Assembly: GCA_947471985.1 (NCBI GenBank)
Contig: CANIZL010000002.1
Coordinates: 62,001 to 126,000 of the forward strand
DNA from: Verrucomicrobiota bacterium
GTDB lineage: Bacteria > Verrucomicrobiota > Verrucomicrobiia > Limisphaerales > UBA9464
DNA length: 64,000 bases
Direction: 5' to 3'
A program made the translations under genes and the position numbers. A model generated the notes under the pieces. The model was not told the origin of the DNA. It was given only the letters and a program-made list of their open reading frames with translations, and made no database searches. Shown piece by piece: positions 33,222 to 43,554 of this stretch (its first letter is position 1; each line of letters begins with the position of its first letter).

Positions 33222-34266
33222 AAACCAACTCGTTGAGCCGCTGCTCGATTGGCTTTGGCGTTCCTGGGTTTCTCTGGGTGTCGCCGGTCACGGCAGCCGG
33301 GCGCGGGTGGATCGCGTCATTGACCCGGAGGCCCTCCTCCTCGCCACCACTCTCTGGGCCCGCTATGACCCGCGACTGTTCGATGAAGTGCTCGACTGGC
33401 TCTGCCGGCACGGCTCGATGATTAATCTCCAGCGTCTTCGCAATCTTCAGCAAACCGGTCTGGGAGACGCCGCGGTGCTCTCTGGCATCGCCTCCGTGAT
33501 TCAGGAGCACTCCCCGCAGACCAAGTGGAAGGCCGTCATCCGCCCAGGCACCAAGGAGCCACCGCTTCAGCCCCTGTTTCTGCGTCTGGACGGAGGCAAC
33601 GCGGTCTGGGGGCAGGCCGAGCCACTTTTTGCCTCGCAGGGATTTCAGCGTGGCCGGCTGGAGTTGCGCCAGATGAGCCAACCGCCCGCGCCGGGTGCGG
33701 CGCCGAATCTTTGGCTCAAGCTTCGGAGCCTCTTCGGGACCAACACCCGCGCGGAGATCGTATTGCAACTCCTCACGACCGGTCCGGCCACGGCCGGAGA
33801 GATCGCCCGCCGCAGTGGTTTCACGGGCCGATCCATTCTCGTCACGCTCCGGGAAATGGCCCTTTCCGGACACCTCTACGAGCCGCCGCGGCCCGTCCGA
33901 AGTCGGTCGCAGCGCGGGCAACCCGCACCTGCCCGCACCCGTGGGCCCTCGCTCACTTACTCACTGCGGCGCGAGGAGTGGACTTTTCTGGGCACCTGGG
34001 AGCAGCCGGTCGGCTTCCCCATGCTCCAGCCAACGGGCCCCCTGCTCCTCCTCTGCCAGCAGCTCCTCGACTGCCTCGCCAGTGAAAAGCCCGCCGCTTC
34101 GGCACCTGCCCAATCCGTGCACCTCCGGGAAGCGGTCACACCGGCCCTGCAAGCGATACACCGTCAGGGACTCAGTGGCGAATACGGTTTACCGACCGAC
34201 CTCCCGGGCGACACGCTCATCAGGACGCTGGTCACCCGCCTGCCACCGGCCATCGCCCATCTTTAG
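33202..34266 (+). CDS. Winged-helix DNA-binding protein linked to a nucleotidyltransferase
   Basis: 354 residues from the ATG at 33202, which overlaps the end of the broken nucleotidyltransferase gene by 20 nt. The central part (about residues 180-235) is a winged helix: NTRAEIVLQLLTTGPATAGE, then IARRSGFTGRSILVTLREMA and LSGHLYEPP. The N-terminal part is helical and Trp/Leu-rich (EPLLDWLWRSWVSLG). In comparable modules a transcriptional antitoxin of AbiEi type accompanies the transferase toxin, so this may be the surviving antitoxin/repressor and might bind the palindrome at 32853-32885. This is inference from context. Confidence 0.65.
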   Translation: MLPAHFKNQLVEPLLDWLWRSWVSLGVAGHGSRARVDRVIDPEALLLATTLWARYDPRLFDEVLDWLCRHGSMINLQRLRNLQQTGLGDAAVLSGIASVIQEHSPQTKWKAVIRPGTKEPPLQPLFLRLDGGNAVWGQAEPLFASQGFQRGRLELRQMSQPPAPGAAPNLWLKLRSLFGTNTRAEIVLQLLTTGPATAGEIARRSGFTGRSILVTLREMALSGHLYEPPRPVRSRSQRGQPAPARTRGPSLTYSLRREEWTFLGTWEQPVGFPMLQPTGPLLLLCQQLLDCLASEKPAASAPAQSVHLREAVTPALQAIHRQGLSGEYGLPTDLPGDTLIRTLVTRLPPAIAHL

Positions 34267-34364
34267 GCGATGAATACCGCAACGAGAGAATCTCAACCGG
34301 ACGTTGCGGGGATTGCGGTCAACGGCGCCGATGCTTACCGTTGAAAGTGGAGCGTCTTACCGGC

Positions 34365-34595
34365 ATGCAAACCGTTGTATCATCGAAAGGTCAGGTAGTT
34401 CTCCCGGCCAAGCTTCGACACCAAGATCGTATCACCATCGGGCAGACGTTCGAGATCGAGCGCCTCGACGCCGGTCGGTATCTCCTTAAGCGGCAGCCCG
34501 TGACGGACAATGCAGGTCTTGTGGACAGGTTGCTGGCCTGCCCGGTGAAGGGGTGGTTCCAGCCCATCACGTCAGAGTCCACCGTCTCGCTGTGA
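34365..34595 (+). CDS. AbrB/MazE-type (SpoVT swapped-hairpin) antitoxin, VapB-like
   Basis: 76 residues. TVVSSKGQVVLPAKLRHQD followed by ITIGQTFEIER is the swapped-hairpin DNA-binding domain, and the C-terminal part (LVDRLLACPVKGWFQPI) is the toxin-wrapping tail, typical of antitoxins paired with PIN toxins. The ATG at 34365 is preferred to a TTG at 34341. The stop overlaps the GTG of the truncated vapC. With the toxin broken, this is an orphan antitoxin. Confidence 0.75.
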   Translation: MQTVVSSKGQVVLPAKLRHQDRITIGQTFEIERLDAGRYLLKRQPVTDNAGLVDRLLACPVKGWFQPITSESTVSL

Positions 34596-34762
34596 AATAC
34601 CGCGTGGACGCCAACGTCCCGAGCGACGCGACCAAACCAATACCTAATGTTCGCGTGGTGGACTGGCTTCGTCATCGCGAGCGCGATCTCCGCGCGTGTT
34701 TCATCATTTCCGGTGAACGGGAATTCGGAATCCGGATGGGGGGGCACGAATTGAAGCGTTGA
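34592..34762 (+). pseudogene. VapC-like PIN toxin, truncated
   Basis: 57 residues from the GTG at 34592. KYRVDANVPSDATKPIPN and VRVVDWLRHRERDL match the start of a VapC PIN domain (usual KYLLDTNVLSE.tKP.pn), and ISGEREFGI is the usual 'lsEiryGi' block. It then stops; intact VapC has about 130 residues, so the later acidic residues of the active site are absent. Substitutions in DTNVLSE also suggest decay. The overlap with vapB is the standard vapBC layout. Confidence 0.65.
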
Positions 34763-34946
34763 ATCGGAATCAGTGTTCGAACCGCCCCGGGATCGTCAGC
34801 TCGGATCCCAGCCCGGGCGCAGCATTCGCGCACCAAATAATACCGGCGACCTCTCGAGGCTCCCCGACCTAGCCGGAAAAACTTCCCCGTTGCTGGAGGG
34901 GTGGGGACGTGTTCCGTTGCAACGTCGCCCCAACGATTCCTTTTTC

Positions 34947-35468
34947 ATGCGCCTCAATTTTATCCCTGGTTTGCTCGCTCTGCTCCTCGCGTTCTGCGGG
35001 GCGGCCCCCGTTCGCGCCGCCGGGGCGTCGCCGCGGACGTACGCCGATCTTGCTCACGTGATTGCTCCGATGGCCGTGTTGATCGATTCCGAGTACGATC
35101 GGGGGCAGCCGATCAGCGATACCCGCCGGGCCTCCCACTTGTGTCATGAGCTGCTGGCGGAGGCCTGGGGTCAGGATTTTCTCCGGTATTTGGAACTGGA
35201 GGCCGCCGTCGAGGCGGACGACACGACGGCCAATCAGGAAGCGCTGGACAATTTCAAACCCAATGCCCGCGCCCGCGACGTCGTTGCCGGCCTGCGGAAA
35301 TTTCTGCCGGCGATGAGGGATCTCCAGCGGGTGGTGGGACGGCAAAGCCGGTCGCGCTTTGAAGCTCGCTTGAAGGATTCCCAAGCGGCGTTGCGGTACC
35401 TCGAGGCCTTCAACCGGTCCAAGCTGGCGCGGCAGTTGGTGATCCTTCAGTCCACCCCGTCCAATTAG
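34947..35468 (+). CDS. Secreted helical protein of unknown function
   Basis: 173 residues with a clear signal peptide (MRLNFIPGLLALLLAFCGAA, then PVRA-A). The mature part is mainly helical (HVIAPMAVLIDSEYDRG; ASHLCHELLAEAWGQDFLRY; FEARLKDSQAALRYLEAFNR). It has one Cys (in LCHEL) and no enzyme motif. The ATG at 34947 fits the signal peptide; longer in-frame starts do not. Its last 4 nt overlap the stop of the convergent cytochrome gene. The 184 bp before it appear empty. Confidence 0.65.
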   Translation: MRLNFIPGLLALLLAFCGAAPVRAAGASPRTYADLAHVIAPMAVLIDSEYDRGQPISDTRRASHLCHELLAEAWGQDFLRYLELEAAVEADDTTANQEALDNFKPNARARDVVAGLRKFLPAMRDLQRVVGRQSRSRFEARLKDSQAALRYLEAFNRSKLARQLVILQSTPSN

Positions 35469-36595
35469 GGGGTCGCCTTCTTCAGGGAGGCCAGGTACTC
35501 GACGAGATCCACCAGTTCGGTGGCGGTGAGCGTCGCGGTGAGTCCCTCGGGCATAATGGACTGCGGTTGCTTCTCCCGTTTGGCGACGTCCGCCTTCCGG
35601 TATTTGGTGAGCGTGCCGCCCTGCGTTTTCACCAGGAGTTCATCCTCGGTTTCGCTGGCCAGCAGGCCGAAGGCGTCGTCGCCGTTCTTCAAGGTAAACA
35701 TCCAGGCTTCATACCCGAAGGAGATGCCGCTGCTGGGTTCCAGAATGGCGTCGTAGAGCGCGTCTTTGCCGAGCTTGGCGCCGATCTCTGAGAGCTTCGG
35801 TCCGAAATCAATCCCTTCGCCGTTGATCTGGTGGCAGGTGCTGCAGGCGACTTCCGGACGGCGAAAGATCCGGGCGCCGTTGGCGACGTCCCCGCTGCGA
35901 CGGACCAGTTCGCCAATCGGTGGGAGTGCCTTGTCGTTACGCGGGGGCGGCGGCAGCACTTTGGCGGCGTCGGCTTTGATCTTGGGCCAGCGAACAGCCT
36001 GCAGTTCCGTGGCGGCGAGGGGTCGCAGATCCGCCGGCAATGAACCGGCAGCGGCGGATTCCACCAGCGCCGTCGCCCCTTCCGGCGTCTTCAGCAATCC
36101 GCGCAACGCCGTGCGGCGGGCGGCGAGGGATCGGCCGGGACTGTCCGTCAGCCAGGGCAGCAACAGCGGCACCGTGTCGCGCTGGGCCAGGTTGCCGAGT
36201 CCGGTGAGGAGTGACGGCGCCTGATTCGTGTCCCCGAGTCCGGCGGTGATGAGCGCGGGTTGTTCGGCCAGCAGGAGGCGGAGACCGTCGCCGGTGGCGG
36301 GATCGGTGGGATGATCGATGACGAAGCGGAAGACCGCCGGAAATTGGTTCGTCAGATGGAAGTCCCGGGTGAGTTCCACCAATTCCGGCTGCCCTTGCAA
36401 TTGGACCGCGAGACGATCGATGGCCGCCTTTAGGGCGGGCTTGGCCTGGAGATCGACGTCTTTTAGACGGCGTACGGCTTCCAGCGCGCTCCGGGCTTTG
36501 GCCAGGGCTTCGTCCTCGGCGGCGCGCACTCCACCCGTCAGCAGCAGCGTCGAGAGCAGGAGGGCGCCGGTTTTGCGCCAGCTTCGTTGAATCAC
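35465..36595 (-). CDS. Exported single-heme cytochrome c with HEAT-like N-terminal region
   Basis: 376 residues. A signal peptide (TGALLLSTLLLTGGVRA) precedes a helical region (about 30-215) resembling HEAT/armadillo-type repeats. The C-terminal heme domain (Planctomycetes/Verrucomicrobia heme-binding type) has CSTCH (C251, C254, H255) and the axial-Met candidate in SIMPEGLTATLT. In this family such domains often end large PVC-group dehydrogenase-like proteins; here the helical part is short. It should act in periplasmic electron transfer. No partner is adjacent, though the PSCyt protein is 4 kb away. Confidence 0.85.
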   Translation of the reverse strand: MIQRSWRKTGALLLSTLLLTGGVRAAEDEALAKARSALEAVRRLKDVDLQAKPALKAAIDRLAVQLQGQPELVELTRDFHLTNQFPAVFRFVIDHPTDPATGDGLRLLLAEQPALITAGLGDTNQAPSLLTGLGNLAQRDTVPLLLPWLTDSPGRSLAARRTALRGLLKTPEGATALVESAAAGSLPADLRPLAATELQAVRWPKIKADAAKVLPPPPRNDKALPPIGELVRRSGDVANGARIFRRPEVACSTCHQINGEGIDFGPKLSEIGAKLGKDALYDAILEPSSGISFGYEAWMFTLKNGDDAFGLLASETEDELLVKTQGGTLTKYRKADVAKREKQPQSIMPEGLTATLTATELVDLVEYLASLKKATP

Positions 36596-36663
36596 CTTGC
36601 CGGAATAATCGGAGCGGCCGCCGGGGGCAAACCGAAGTCGGGGGCGAGCGCCTTCGGGCGGAT

Positions 36664-37425
36664 TCAGCCGCGGCCGAGGTACGGCATTTGGTTCGCCATG
36701 ACGGTCATGAACGGGACGTTCGCGTTCAGGGGCAGACTGGCCATGTAGAGCACGGCGCGAACAATGAGAGCGACATCAATCCGGGGTTCGATGGCGGTGG
36801 AGCCGTCGGCCTGCAGCACGCCGACCGACATTTTATCCGTCATTTCCGTGGCCGCGTTGCCGATGTCGATCTGGCCGCAGGCGATGTTGTATTTCCGACC
36901 GTCGAGGCCCAAGGATTTGGTCAGGCCGGTGAGGCCGTGTTTCGCGGCGGTATAGGGCGCGGAAAGCGGTCGCGGGGTGTGGGCGGAGATGGAGCCGTTG
37001 TTAATGATGCGCCCGCCGCCCGGTTGCTGACGCTGCATCAGTTTGAAGGCTTCGCGACTGCAGAGGAAGGCGGCGGTGAGGCTGGTGTTAACGACCGCAT
37101 TCCACTGTTGCAGCGTGAGGTTCTCGAAGGGAATCACGGGCGCACTCACACCGGCATTGTTGAACAAGAGATCCAGCCGACCCCAGCGGGCATCGATGCG
37201 GGCGAAGAGACGGGCGACGTCCGCGGGATCGGTGACGTCGGCCGCGCAGATTTCCACGTGGTCGCGGTGCCCGTGTGCCAGTTGGGCGGTCTCTTCCAGA
37301 CGTTCCACCCGGCGACCGGTCAGCATCACGGAATAGCCGTGTTTCAGCAGCCCGAGGGCGGTGTGGCGTCCAATTCCGGATCCGGCCCCGGTGACCAGAG
37401 CAATGGGGTTGGGTCGATTCATCAT
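36664..37425 (-). CDS. Short-chain dehydrogenase/reductase
   Basis: A 253-residue NAD(P)-binding oxidoreductase with [46 protein letters not shown] and the YTAAKHGL catalytic block (Ser, Tyr, Lys all present). The C-terminus differs from FabG-like SDRs ([14 protein letters not shown]). The methionine at 37422 is an equally good start. It may be cotranscribed with the C39 peptidase upstream (34-bp gap). Substrate unknown. Confidence 0.88.
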   Translation of the reverse strand: MMNRPNPIALVTGAGSGIGRHTALGLLKHGYSVMLTGRRVERLEETAQLAHGHRDHVEICAADVTDPADVARLFARIDARWGRLDLLFNNAGVSAPVIPFENLTLQQWNAVVNTSLTAAFLCSREAFKLMQRQQPGGGRIINNGSISAHTPRPLSAPYTAAKHGLTGLTKSLGLDGRKYNIACGQIDIGNAATEMTDKMSVGVLQADGSTAIEPRIDVALIVRAVLYMASLPLNANVPFMTVMANQMPYLGRG

Positions 37426-37459
37426 ATAGGTGCCCGGACGGAGCCGGGGAAGGAACCAG

Positions 37460-38599
37460 CTACCAGCGAGCGTCGCCGCCGGTGGGTGGCGATGTTACGG
37501 CGGACCATACCAGATACGCGGTGCAGCGCGAGCTTTGCCACGCCTTTTGAAAGGCGGCCCGGGGCACGGTGCGTTGACCGCGACTGAGTCGGACGCCGGG
37601 GTCGTTGATCAGGACATCTCCGGTGTCGGTGAATCCGCGCACCACGACCAGGTGCCCGTCGCCGGGTTCGACCTCCGGGCGTTCCTTGAGCAGGGCGTAG
37701 GAGACGCTCGTGGCCACCGGCAAACCAGCGGCCAGCCAGCGCTCCAGGTCGGCCAGACCGGCGAGACGGGCCACTGCGCTGCGCAGGCCTGGGGTCTGAC
37801 CGATATAAGCCGTATTGAACGCCCAGTTGCCGGTGCCGGGCCAGCCGGGATCGTAGACCCCGCGCGCGGTCTGCGGTACGGTTACGGGATCGTGGGGCAA
37901 GGGTTGCTGGGTTTGCCACCAGGCGAGGAGCATGGTGACGCTGGTCGGACTGCACCACGTGTTAATGCCCTCGGGGAAATCGGCCTGCGAGTGGAGCGGA
38001 ACGGCCAGGGCCTTGCCCCAGGCGGCCCGCCACGGCTCCGGCTCGACCCACGTGGCGCGGGTATCGAGCAGACTCACGGCGATCTGGAATAAATCGGCTT
38101 TTGTGGTCCGGGGACCCGGTGTGAGCCGTACTTGGACGCCGGTCGCCGGCTGGCGGAGTCGCAGGGTGTCGGTCAACACGCGGCCGCCCCGGAACGTTCC
38201 GCCCGTCCAACTGGTGCGGGGGGCGCGATTGGTGTCGCTGCACCATTGGCCCAGCGGGAACCATTCCTCGGTTTGGTCGCGGCCGATGGCCCGCAATTCG
38301 ATCGTCCATGCCGAACCGGCCGCGACGTTCCACGACGGCACGGCTTCGGTCCACGCGAAGCCGGGGGTCCACACTGGTGATTCCCAGCCCGCCGAACCGG
38401 CGTCACCCCGCGGCGTCCAGCCGGACAGGGACTCGGTACGGAAGAGCCGGATGGGGGGCCGCTCCGGATCAGCAGCGGCACGGCGCTCATGCTGGACGCA
38501 GCCGAGCATCAGGACGCCGAGGGCGGCAGGAAGCCATCCTCGGAGTGAGTTTCGCGAGCGCTCCGGTTTCGCTATCGAATTGCCGGCGCCACGGTTCAT
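37460..38599 (-). CDS. C39-family cysteine peptidase-like lipoprotein
   Basis: 379 residues. The signal peptide ends in a lipobox, VLMLGC, so it is lipid-anchored in the envelope. The N-terminal half (about 50-185) looks like a beta-sandwich. The C-terminal half (about 190-370) is a peptidase_C39_2 domain: [13 protein letters not shown] supplies the nucleophilic Cys, [11 protein letters not shown] the His and INDPGV the Asp. A role as peptidase or as an amidase-like enzyme is possible. The window shows no ABC exporter, so it is not the bacteriocin-processing C39 type. Confidence 0.85.
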   Translation of the reverse strand: MNRGAGNSIAKPERSRNSLRGWLPAALGVLMLGCVQHERRAAADPERPPIRLFRTESLSGWTPRGDAGSAGWESPVWTPGFAWTEAVPSWNVAAGSAWTIELRAIGRDQTEEWFPLGQWCSDTNRAPRTSWTGGTFRGGRVLTDTLRLRQPATGVQVRLTPGPRTTKADLFQIAVSLLDTRATWVEPEPWRAAWGKALAVPLHSQADFPEGINTWCSPTSVTMLLAWWQTQQPLPHDPVTVPQTARGVYDPGWPGTGNWAFNTAYIGQTPGLRSAVARLAGLADLERWLAAGLPVATSVSYALLKERPEVEPGDGHLVVVRGFTDTGDVLINDPGVRLSRGQRTVPRAAFQKAWQSSRCTAYLVWSAVTSPPTGGDARW

Positions 38600-38624
38600 C
38601 AGGTTCGTGGCAGCGGGGGGCCGG

Positions 38625-40130
<1,506 letters not shown>

Positions 40131-40355
40131 TGCGAGTACTCGTTAAACCTTGTGATAAGACACGTCGACGGGTAACCCGGCAAAGAAAGTTATGGGGGAT
40201 CGGCGAACGCGGGGCGGCCCAGGGGGAGGGCGTCTTGCGGACGGGAACCGACCCACTCGGTCCGGGCGAGTAAAGTTACCGTGGGGGACCCTTTGGGTGC
40301 GGGAATGGCGATAGCCGTTTGAACCCTTGGGAATCACGGACCATAGTGGTTTGAA

Positions 40356-43300
40356 ATGTCTCCCGGTTTTGCTGGAATCCTTGCCCGGCCTTGGGTCGTC
40401 CTGGGCTGGCTGGTGGGAATCGCCTTCCTGCCGGCGGCGCGTGCCGCTGCCCCTGTGGACTTCAATCGCGAGGTCCGCCCCATCCTTTCCGAGCATTGCT
40501 TCACCTGCCACGGGCCGGATGAAAGCAAACGGAAGGGTGGACTGCGGCTGGATCGGCAGGAGGACGCCTTCCGGGAATTGAAATCGGGACACGCGGCGCT
40601 GGTGGGCGGGGATATCGCCCGGAGCACCTTGGCCCAGCGGATTGTGGCGACGGATCCCGAAGAGGTCATGCCGCCGCCGAAGCACCAGAAGCCGCTCTCG
40701 CCGGTGCAAATTGAAGTGCTCCAACGCTGGGTGCGCGAGGGGGCCAAGTGGCAGAACCATTGGTCGTTTGTCCCGCCGGTGCGGCCGGCCGCGCCCGCCA
40801 CGCCCGCCGCGGCGGGCTCCGCCTGGGCGAAGTCCCCGCTGGATGCCTTCATCCTCAAGCGCCTGGATGCCGCCGGCTTTCAGCCGAATCCCGAAGCGGA
40901 TCGGGCGACGCTCCTGCGCCGGGTGACCCTGGATCTCACCGGACTGCCGCCGGCGATTGAAGAGGTCGACGCCTTCCTGAATGACGCCTCCCCGAAAGCC
41001 TACGAGAAGGTGGTGGATCGATTGCTGGCGTCCTCACGGTACGGGGAACGGATGGCGCAGAACTGGCTGGATGTGGCGCGGTTTGCGGACACCAGCGGCT
41101 ATCACTTCGACGGCGTCCGGTTCCTGTGGCTGTGGCGGGACTGGGTCATCAATGCCTTCAACGAAAACGTGCCCTTCGATCAGTTTACGGTCGAACAGCT
41201 GGCCGGGGATCTCCTCCCGGGGGCCACGCCGGAACAGCGCCTCGCCACCGGTTTCGTGCGCAACAACATGACCAATGACGAAGGCGGGGCGGATCCGGAC
41301 GAGTACCTGAACAAGTATGTCGTGGATCGCGTGAACACCGTCGGCTCCGTGTGGTTGGGGCTCACCGTCGGTTGTACGGAGTGTCACGATCACAAGTACG
41401 ATCCGATGAGCACCAAGGAGTTTTACCGATTGTACGCCTTCTTCCACAACGTACCGGAAAAGGGCCTGGACCGGATCCGCTCCGACAATCCGCCGCCCCG
41501 ACTTCCGGTGCCCACGGCGGAACAGGCGCGGCGCCTGGTGGAGGCGGAATTCCGCCTGCGCGATGCGGAGAAGACCTTGCAGGATCGCATCAACGAACTG
41601 GGTGAGACGCAGGAGAAATGGGAGCGCGAACTTTCCGCGCGGTCTCCGGCAGGATCCGCAGTGTCCAATCAGATCGCCTCGATCAAATTGGACGGCGCGT
41701 TGCGCGGCACGGTGAAGGGAGCGGAGGTGGAGGGTCGCTTGGTAGGGGCGGAGAAAGCCGAGTTCGTCAACGGGCGGTTCGGTCAGGCTTGGAAGCTCGA
41801 CGGCAAGGTGTCAGCGGAGTTTGTGCCAGCGCCCGTCCTCGAGCGGACGAACGCGTTTTCGGTGTCCGCCTGGGTCCGCTTCGACGGAAATGGGGCAATC
41901 CTGAGCCGCATGGAAAAAGGCCCGGGCTACCGCGGAATGGATTTGCTGATCAGCGACAAGATTCTGTCCGTGCACCTGATCCACCAATGGCCGGACAATG
42001 CCGTGAAGGTGCGGACCAAACAGGCGCTGACTCCGGGCCGCTGGCTCCATGTGGCGGTGAGCTATGACGGCTCGAGCAAGGCGGCCGGTGTGCGGATTTA
42101 TGTCGATGGCGTGCGGCGCGAGCTGGATACGGAGAAGGACGCGCTGAGCGAGACGATCCTCAACGGCGAACCCCTTCGATTGGGTGCCCGCAATGGCGAC
42201 TCGATGTTGACCGGCCAACTGGATGACCTGCGGATTGTGGAGGGGGTGCTTTCGGCCGAGGACGTGCAGCGGCTCACCTTTGAGGGCTATGCGGCGATTG
42301 TGGCCAAGTCCCGCGGCAATCGCTCCGACGAGGAACGCGGGGATCTGGCGCGGTTCTACAAGGAGAATTACGCCGTCGATTATCTTCGCTCGGAAACCGC
42401 CCTCACAAAGGCGCGTCGGGAAAAGGACGCGATCATGGGTCAGATACCCACGTCGCTGGTGATGGAGGAAATGGATCCTCCGCGCACGACGCGCGTGCTG
42501 ATCCGCGGGGATTTCCGCAATCCCGGTGAAGTGGTCACCGCGGGGACCCCGGCATTCCTGCCCGCCCTGCCCCCGGGTTCGAGCAATCGATTGCACCTCG
42601 CCCGTTGGCTCGTGGCGCCGGAGAATCCGCTCATGGCCCGGGTCACCGTGAATCGTTATTGGGCGATGCTCTTTGGTGCCGGTTTTGTGAAGACGGTGAA
42701 TGACTTTGGCTCGCAGGGTGATTGGCCGAGTCATCCGGAACTGCTGGATTGGCTGGCCTGCCAATTCCGCGATGGCGGGACGGTGGGCGGGGTCACGGTG
42801 AAGCCTTGGGATGTGAAATCGCTGATGCGCCTGCTGGTGACGAGTGCGACCTACCGGCAATCGGCGGCGGTGAGCCCGGAGAAATTGGAGCGCGATCCCT
42901 ACAACCGCCTGCTGAGCCGCGGGCCGCGGGTGCGATTGGATGCTGAGTTTATTCGTGACCAGGCGCTGGCGGTGTCGGGGTTGATGAACCCGCAGATTGG
43001 CGGTCCGAGTGTGAAGCCGTATCAACCGGCCGGTTTGTGGGACGGCACCGATTCGCCGTTTGTGCAGGATCATGGCGAGCTGTTGTATCGGCGCGGACTC
43101 TACGTTTTCTGGCGGCGATCGGCGCATTACCCTGCGTTCGCTACCTTTGATGCCCCGAACCGCGAAGTTTGCACGCTGCAGCGGCAACGGACGCAGACGC
43201 CCCTGCAATCGCTGGTGCTGATGAACGATCCGGCCTTTGTGGAAGCGGCGCGTGGGTTGGCCCAACGGGTGTCGCGCGAAGAACCGACGGACGTGCGCCG

Positions 43301-43541
43301 GCGCTTGGTGCGGGCGTTTCGGCACACCTTGGGCCGGCCGCCGCAGGACGACGAAGTGGGTGTGTTGCAAAAGACGTACGACCAGCAACTGGCCACCTTC
43401 CGGGCCGACACCGCCGCGGCGGAAAGTCTCCTGAAGGTGGGTGAATCCAAGGGCGGCGACGCGGTGGCCTCGGCGGAACTCGCCGCGATGACAGCCGTGG
43501 CCAACGTGCTGCTGAACCTCAACGAGACGATCACCAAATAA
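40356..43541 (+). CDS. PSCyt1-DUF1549-LamG-DUF1553 multidomain cytochrome c protein
   Basis: 1061 residues, exported through a signal peptide (ARPWVVLGWLVGIAFLPAARA region). In order: a cytochrome c domain with CFTCHG (C48, C51, H52), a DUF1549 (PSCyt2) domain from about 165 (SPLDAFILKRLDAAGFQPNP), a LamG/concanavalin-like domain (about 440-630, SVSAWVRFDGNGAILSRMEK) and a DUF1553 (PSD1) domain from about 745 (LHLARWLVAPENPLMARVTV). This build is characteristic of Planctomycetes and Verrucomicrobia and is often tied to degradation of complex sugars, but the reaction is not established. The partner DUF1501 gene follows 13 nt after the stop. Confidence 0.93.
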   Translation: MSPGFAGILARPWVVLGWLVGIAFLPAARAAAPVDFNREVRPILSEHCFTCHGPDESKRKGGLRLDRQEDAFRELKSGHAALVGGDIARSTLAQRIVATDPEEVMPPPKHQKPLSPVQIEVLQRWVREGAKWQNHWSFVPPVRPAAPATPAAAGSAWAKSPLDAFILKRLDAAGFQPNPEADRATLLRRVTLDLTGLPPAIEEVDAFLNDASPKAYEKVVDRLLASSRYGERMAQNWLDVARFADTSGYHFDGVRFLWLWRDWVINAFNENVPFDQFTVEQLAGDLLPGATPEQRLATGFVRNNMTNDEGGADPDEYLNKYVVDRVNTVGSVWLGLTVGCTECHDHKYDPMSTKEFYRLYAFFHNVPEKGLDRIRSDNPPPRLPVPTAEQARRLVEAEFRLRDAEKTLQDRINELGETQEKWERELSARSPAGSAVSNQIASIKLDGALRGTVKGAEVEGRLVGAEKAEFVNGRFGQAWKLDGKVSAEFVPAPVLERTNAFSVSAWVRFDGNGAILSRMEKGPGYRGMDLLISDKILSVHLIHQWPDNAVKVRTKQALTPGRWLHVAVSYDGSSKAAGVRIYVDGVRRELDTEKDALSETILNGEPLRLGARNGDSMLTGQLDDLRIVEGVLSAEDVQRLTFEGYAAIVAKSRGNRSDEERGDLARFYKENYAVDYLRSETALTKARREKDAIMGQIPTSLVMEEMDPPRTTRVLIRGDFRNPGEVVTAGTPAFLPALPPGSSNRLHLARWLVAPENPLMARVTVNRYWAMLFGAGFVKTVNDFGSQGDWPSHPELLDWLACQFRDGGTVGGVTVKPWDVKSLMRLLVTSATYRQSAAVSPEKLERDPYNRLLSRGPRVRLDAEFIRDQALAVSGLMNPQIGGPSVKPYQPAGLWDGTDSPFVQDHGELLYRRGLYVFWRRSAHYPAFATFDAPNREVCTLQRQRTQTPLQSLVLMNDPAFVEAARGLAQRVSREEPTDVRRRLVRAFRHTLGRPPQDDEVGVLQKTYDQQLATFRADTAAAESLLKVGESKGGDAVASAELAAMTAVANVLLNLNETITK

Positions 43542-43554
43542 CGGAATTTCTGTC

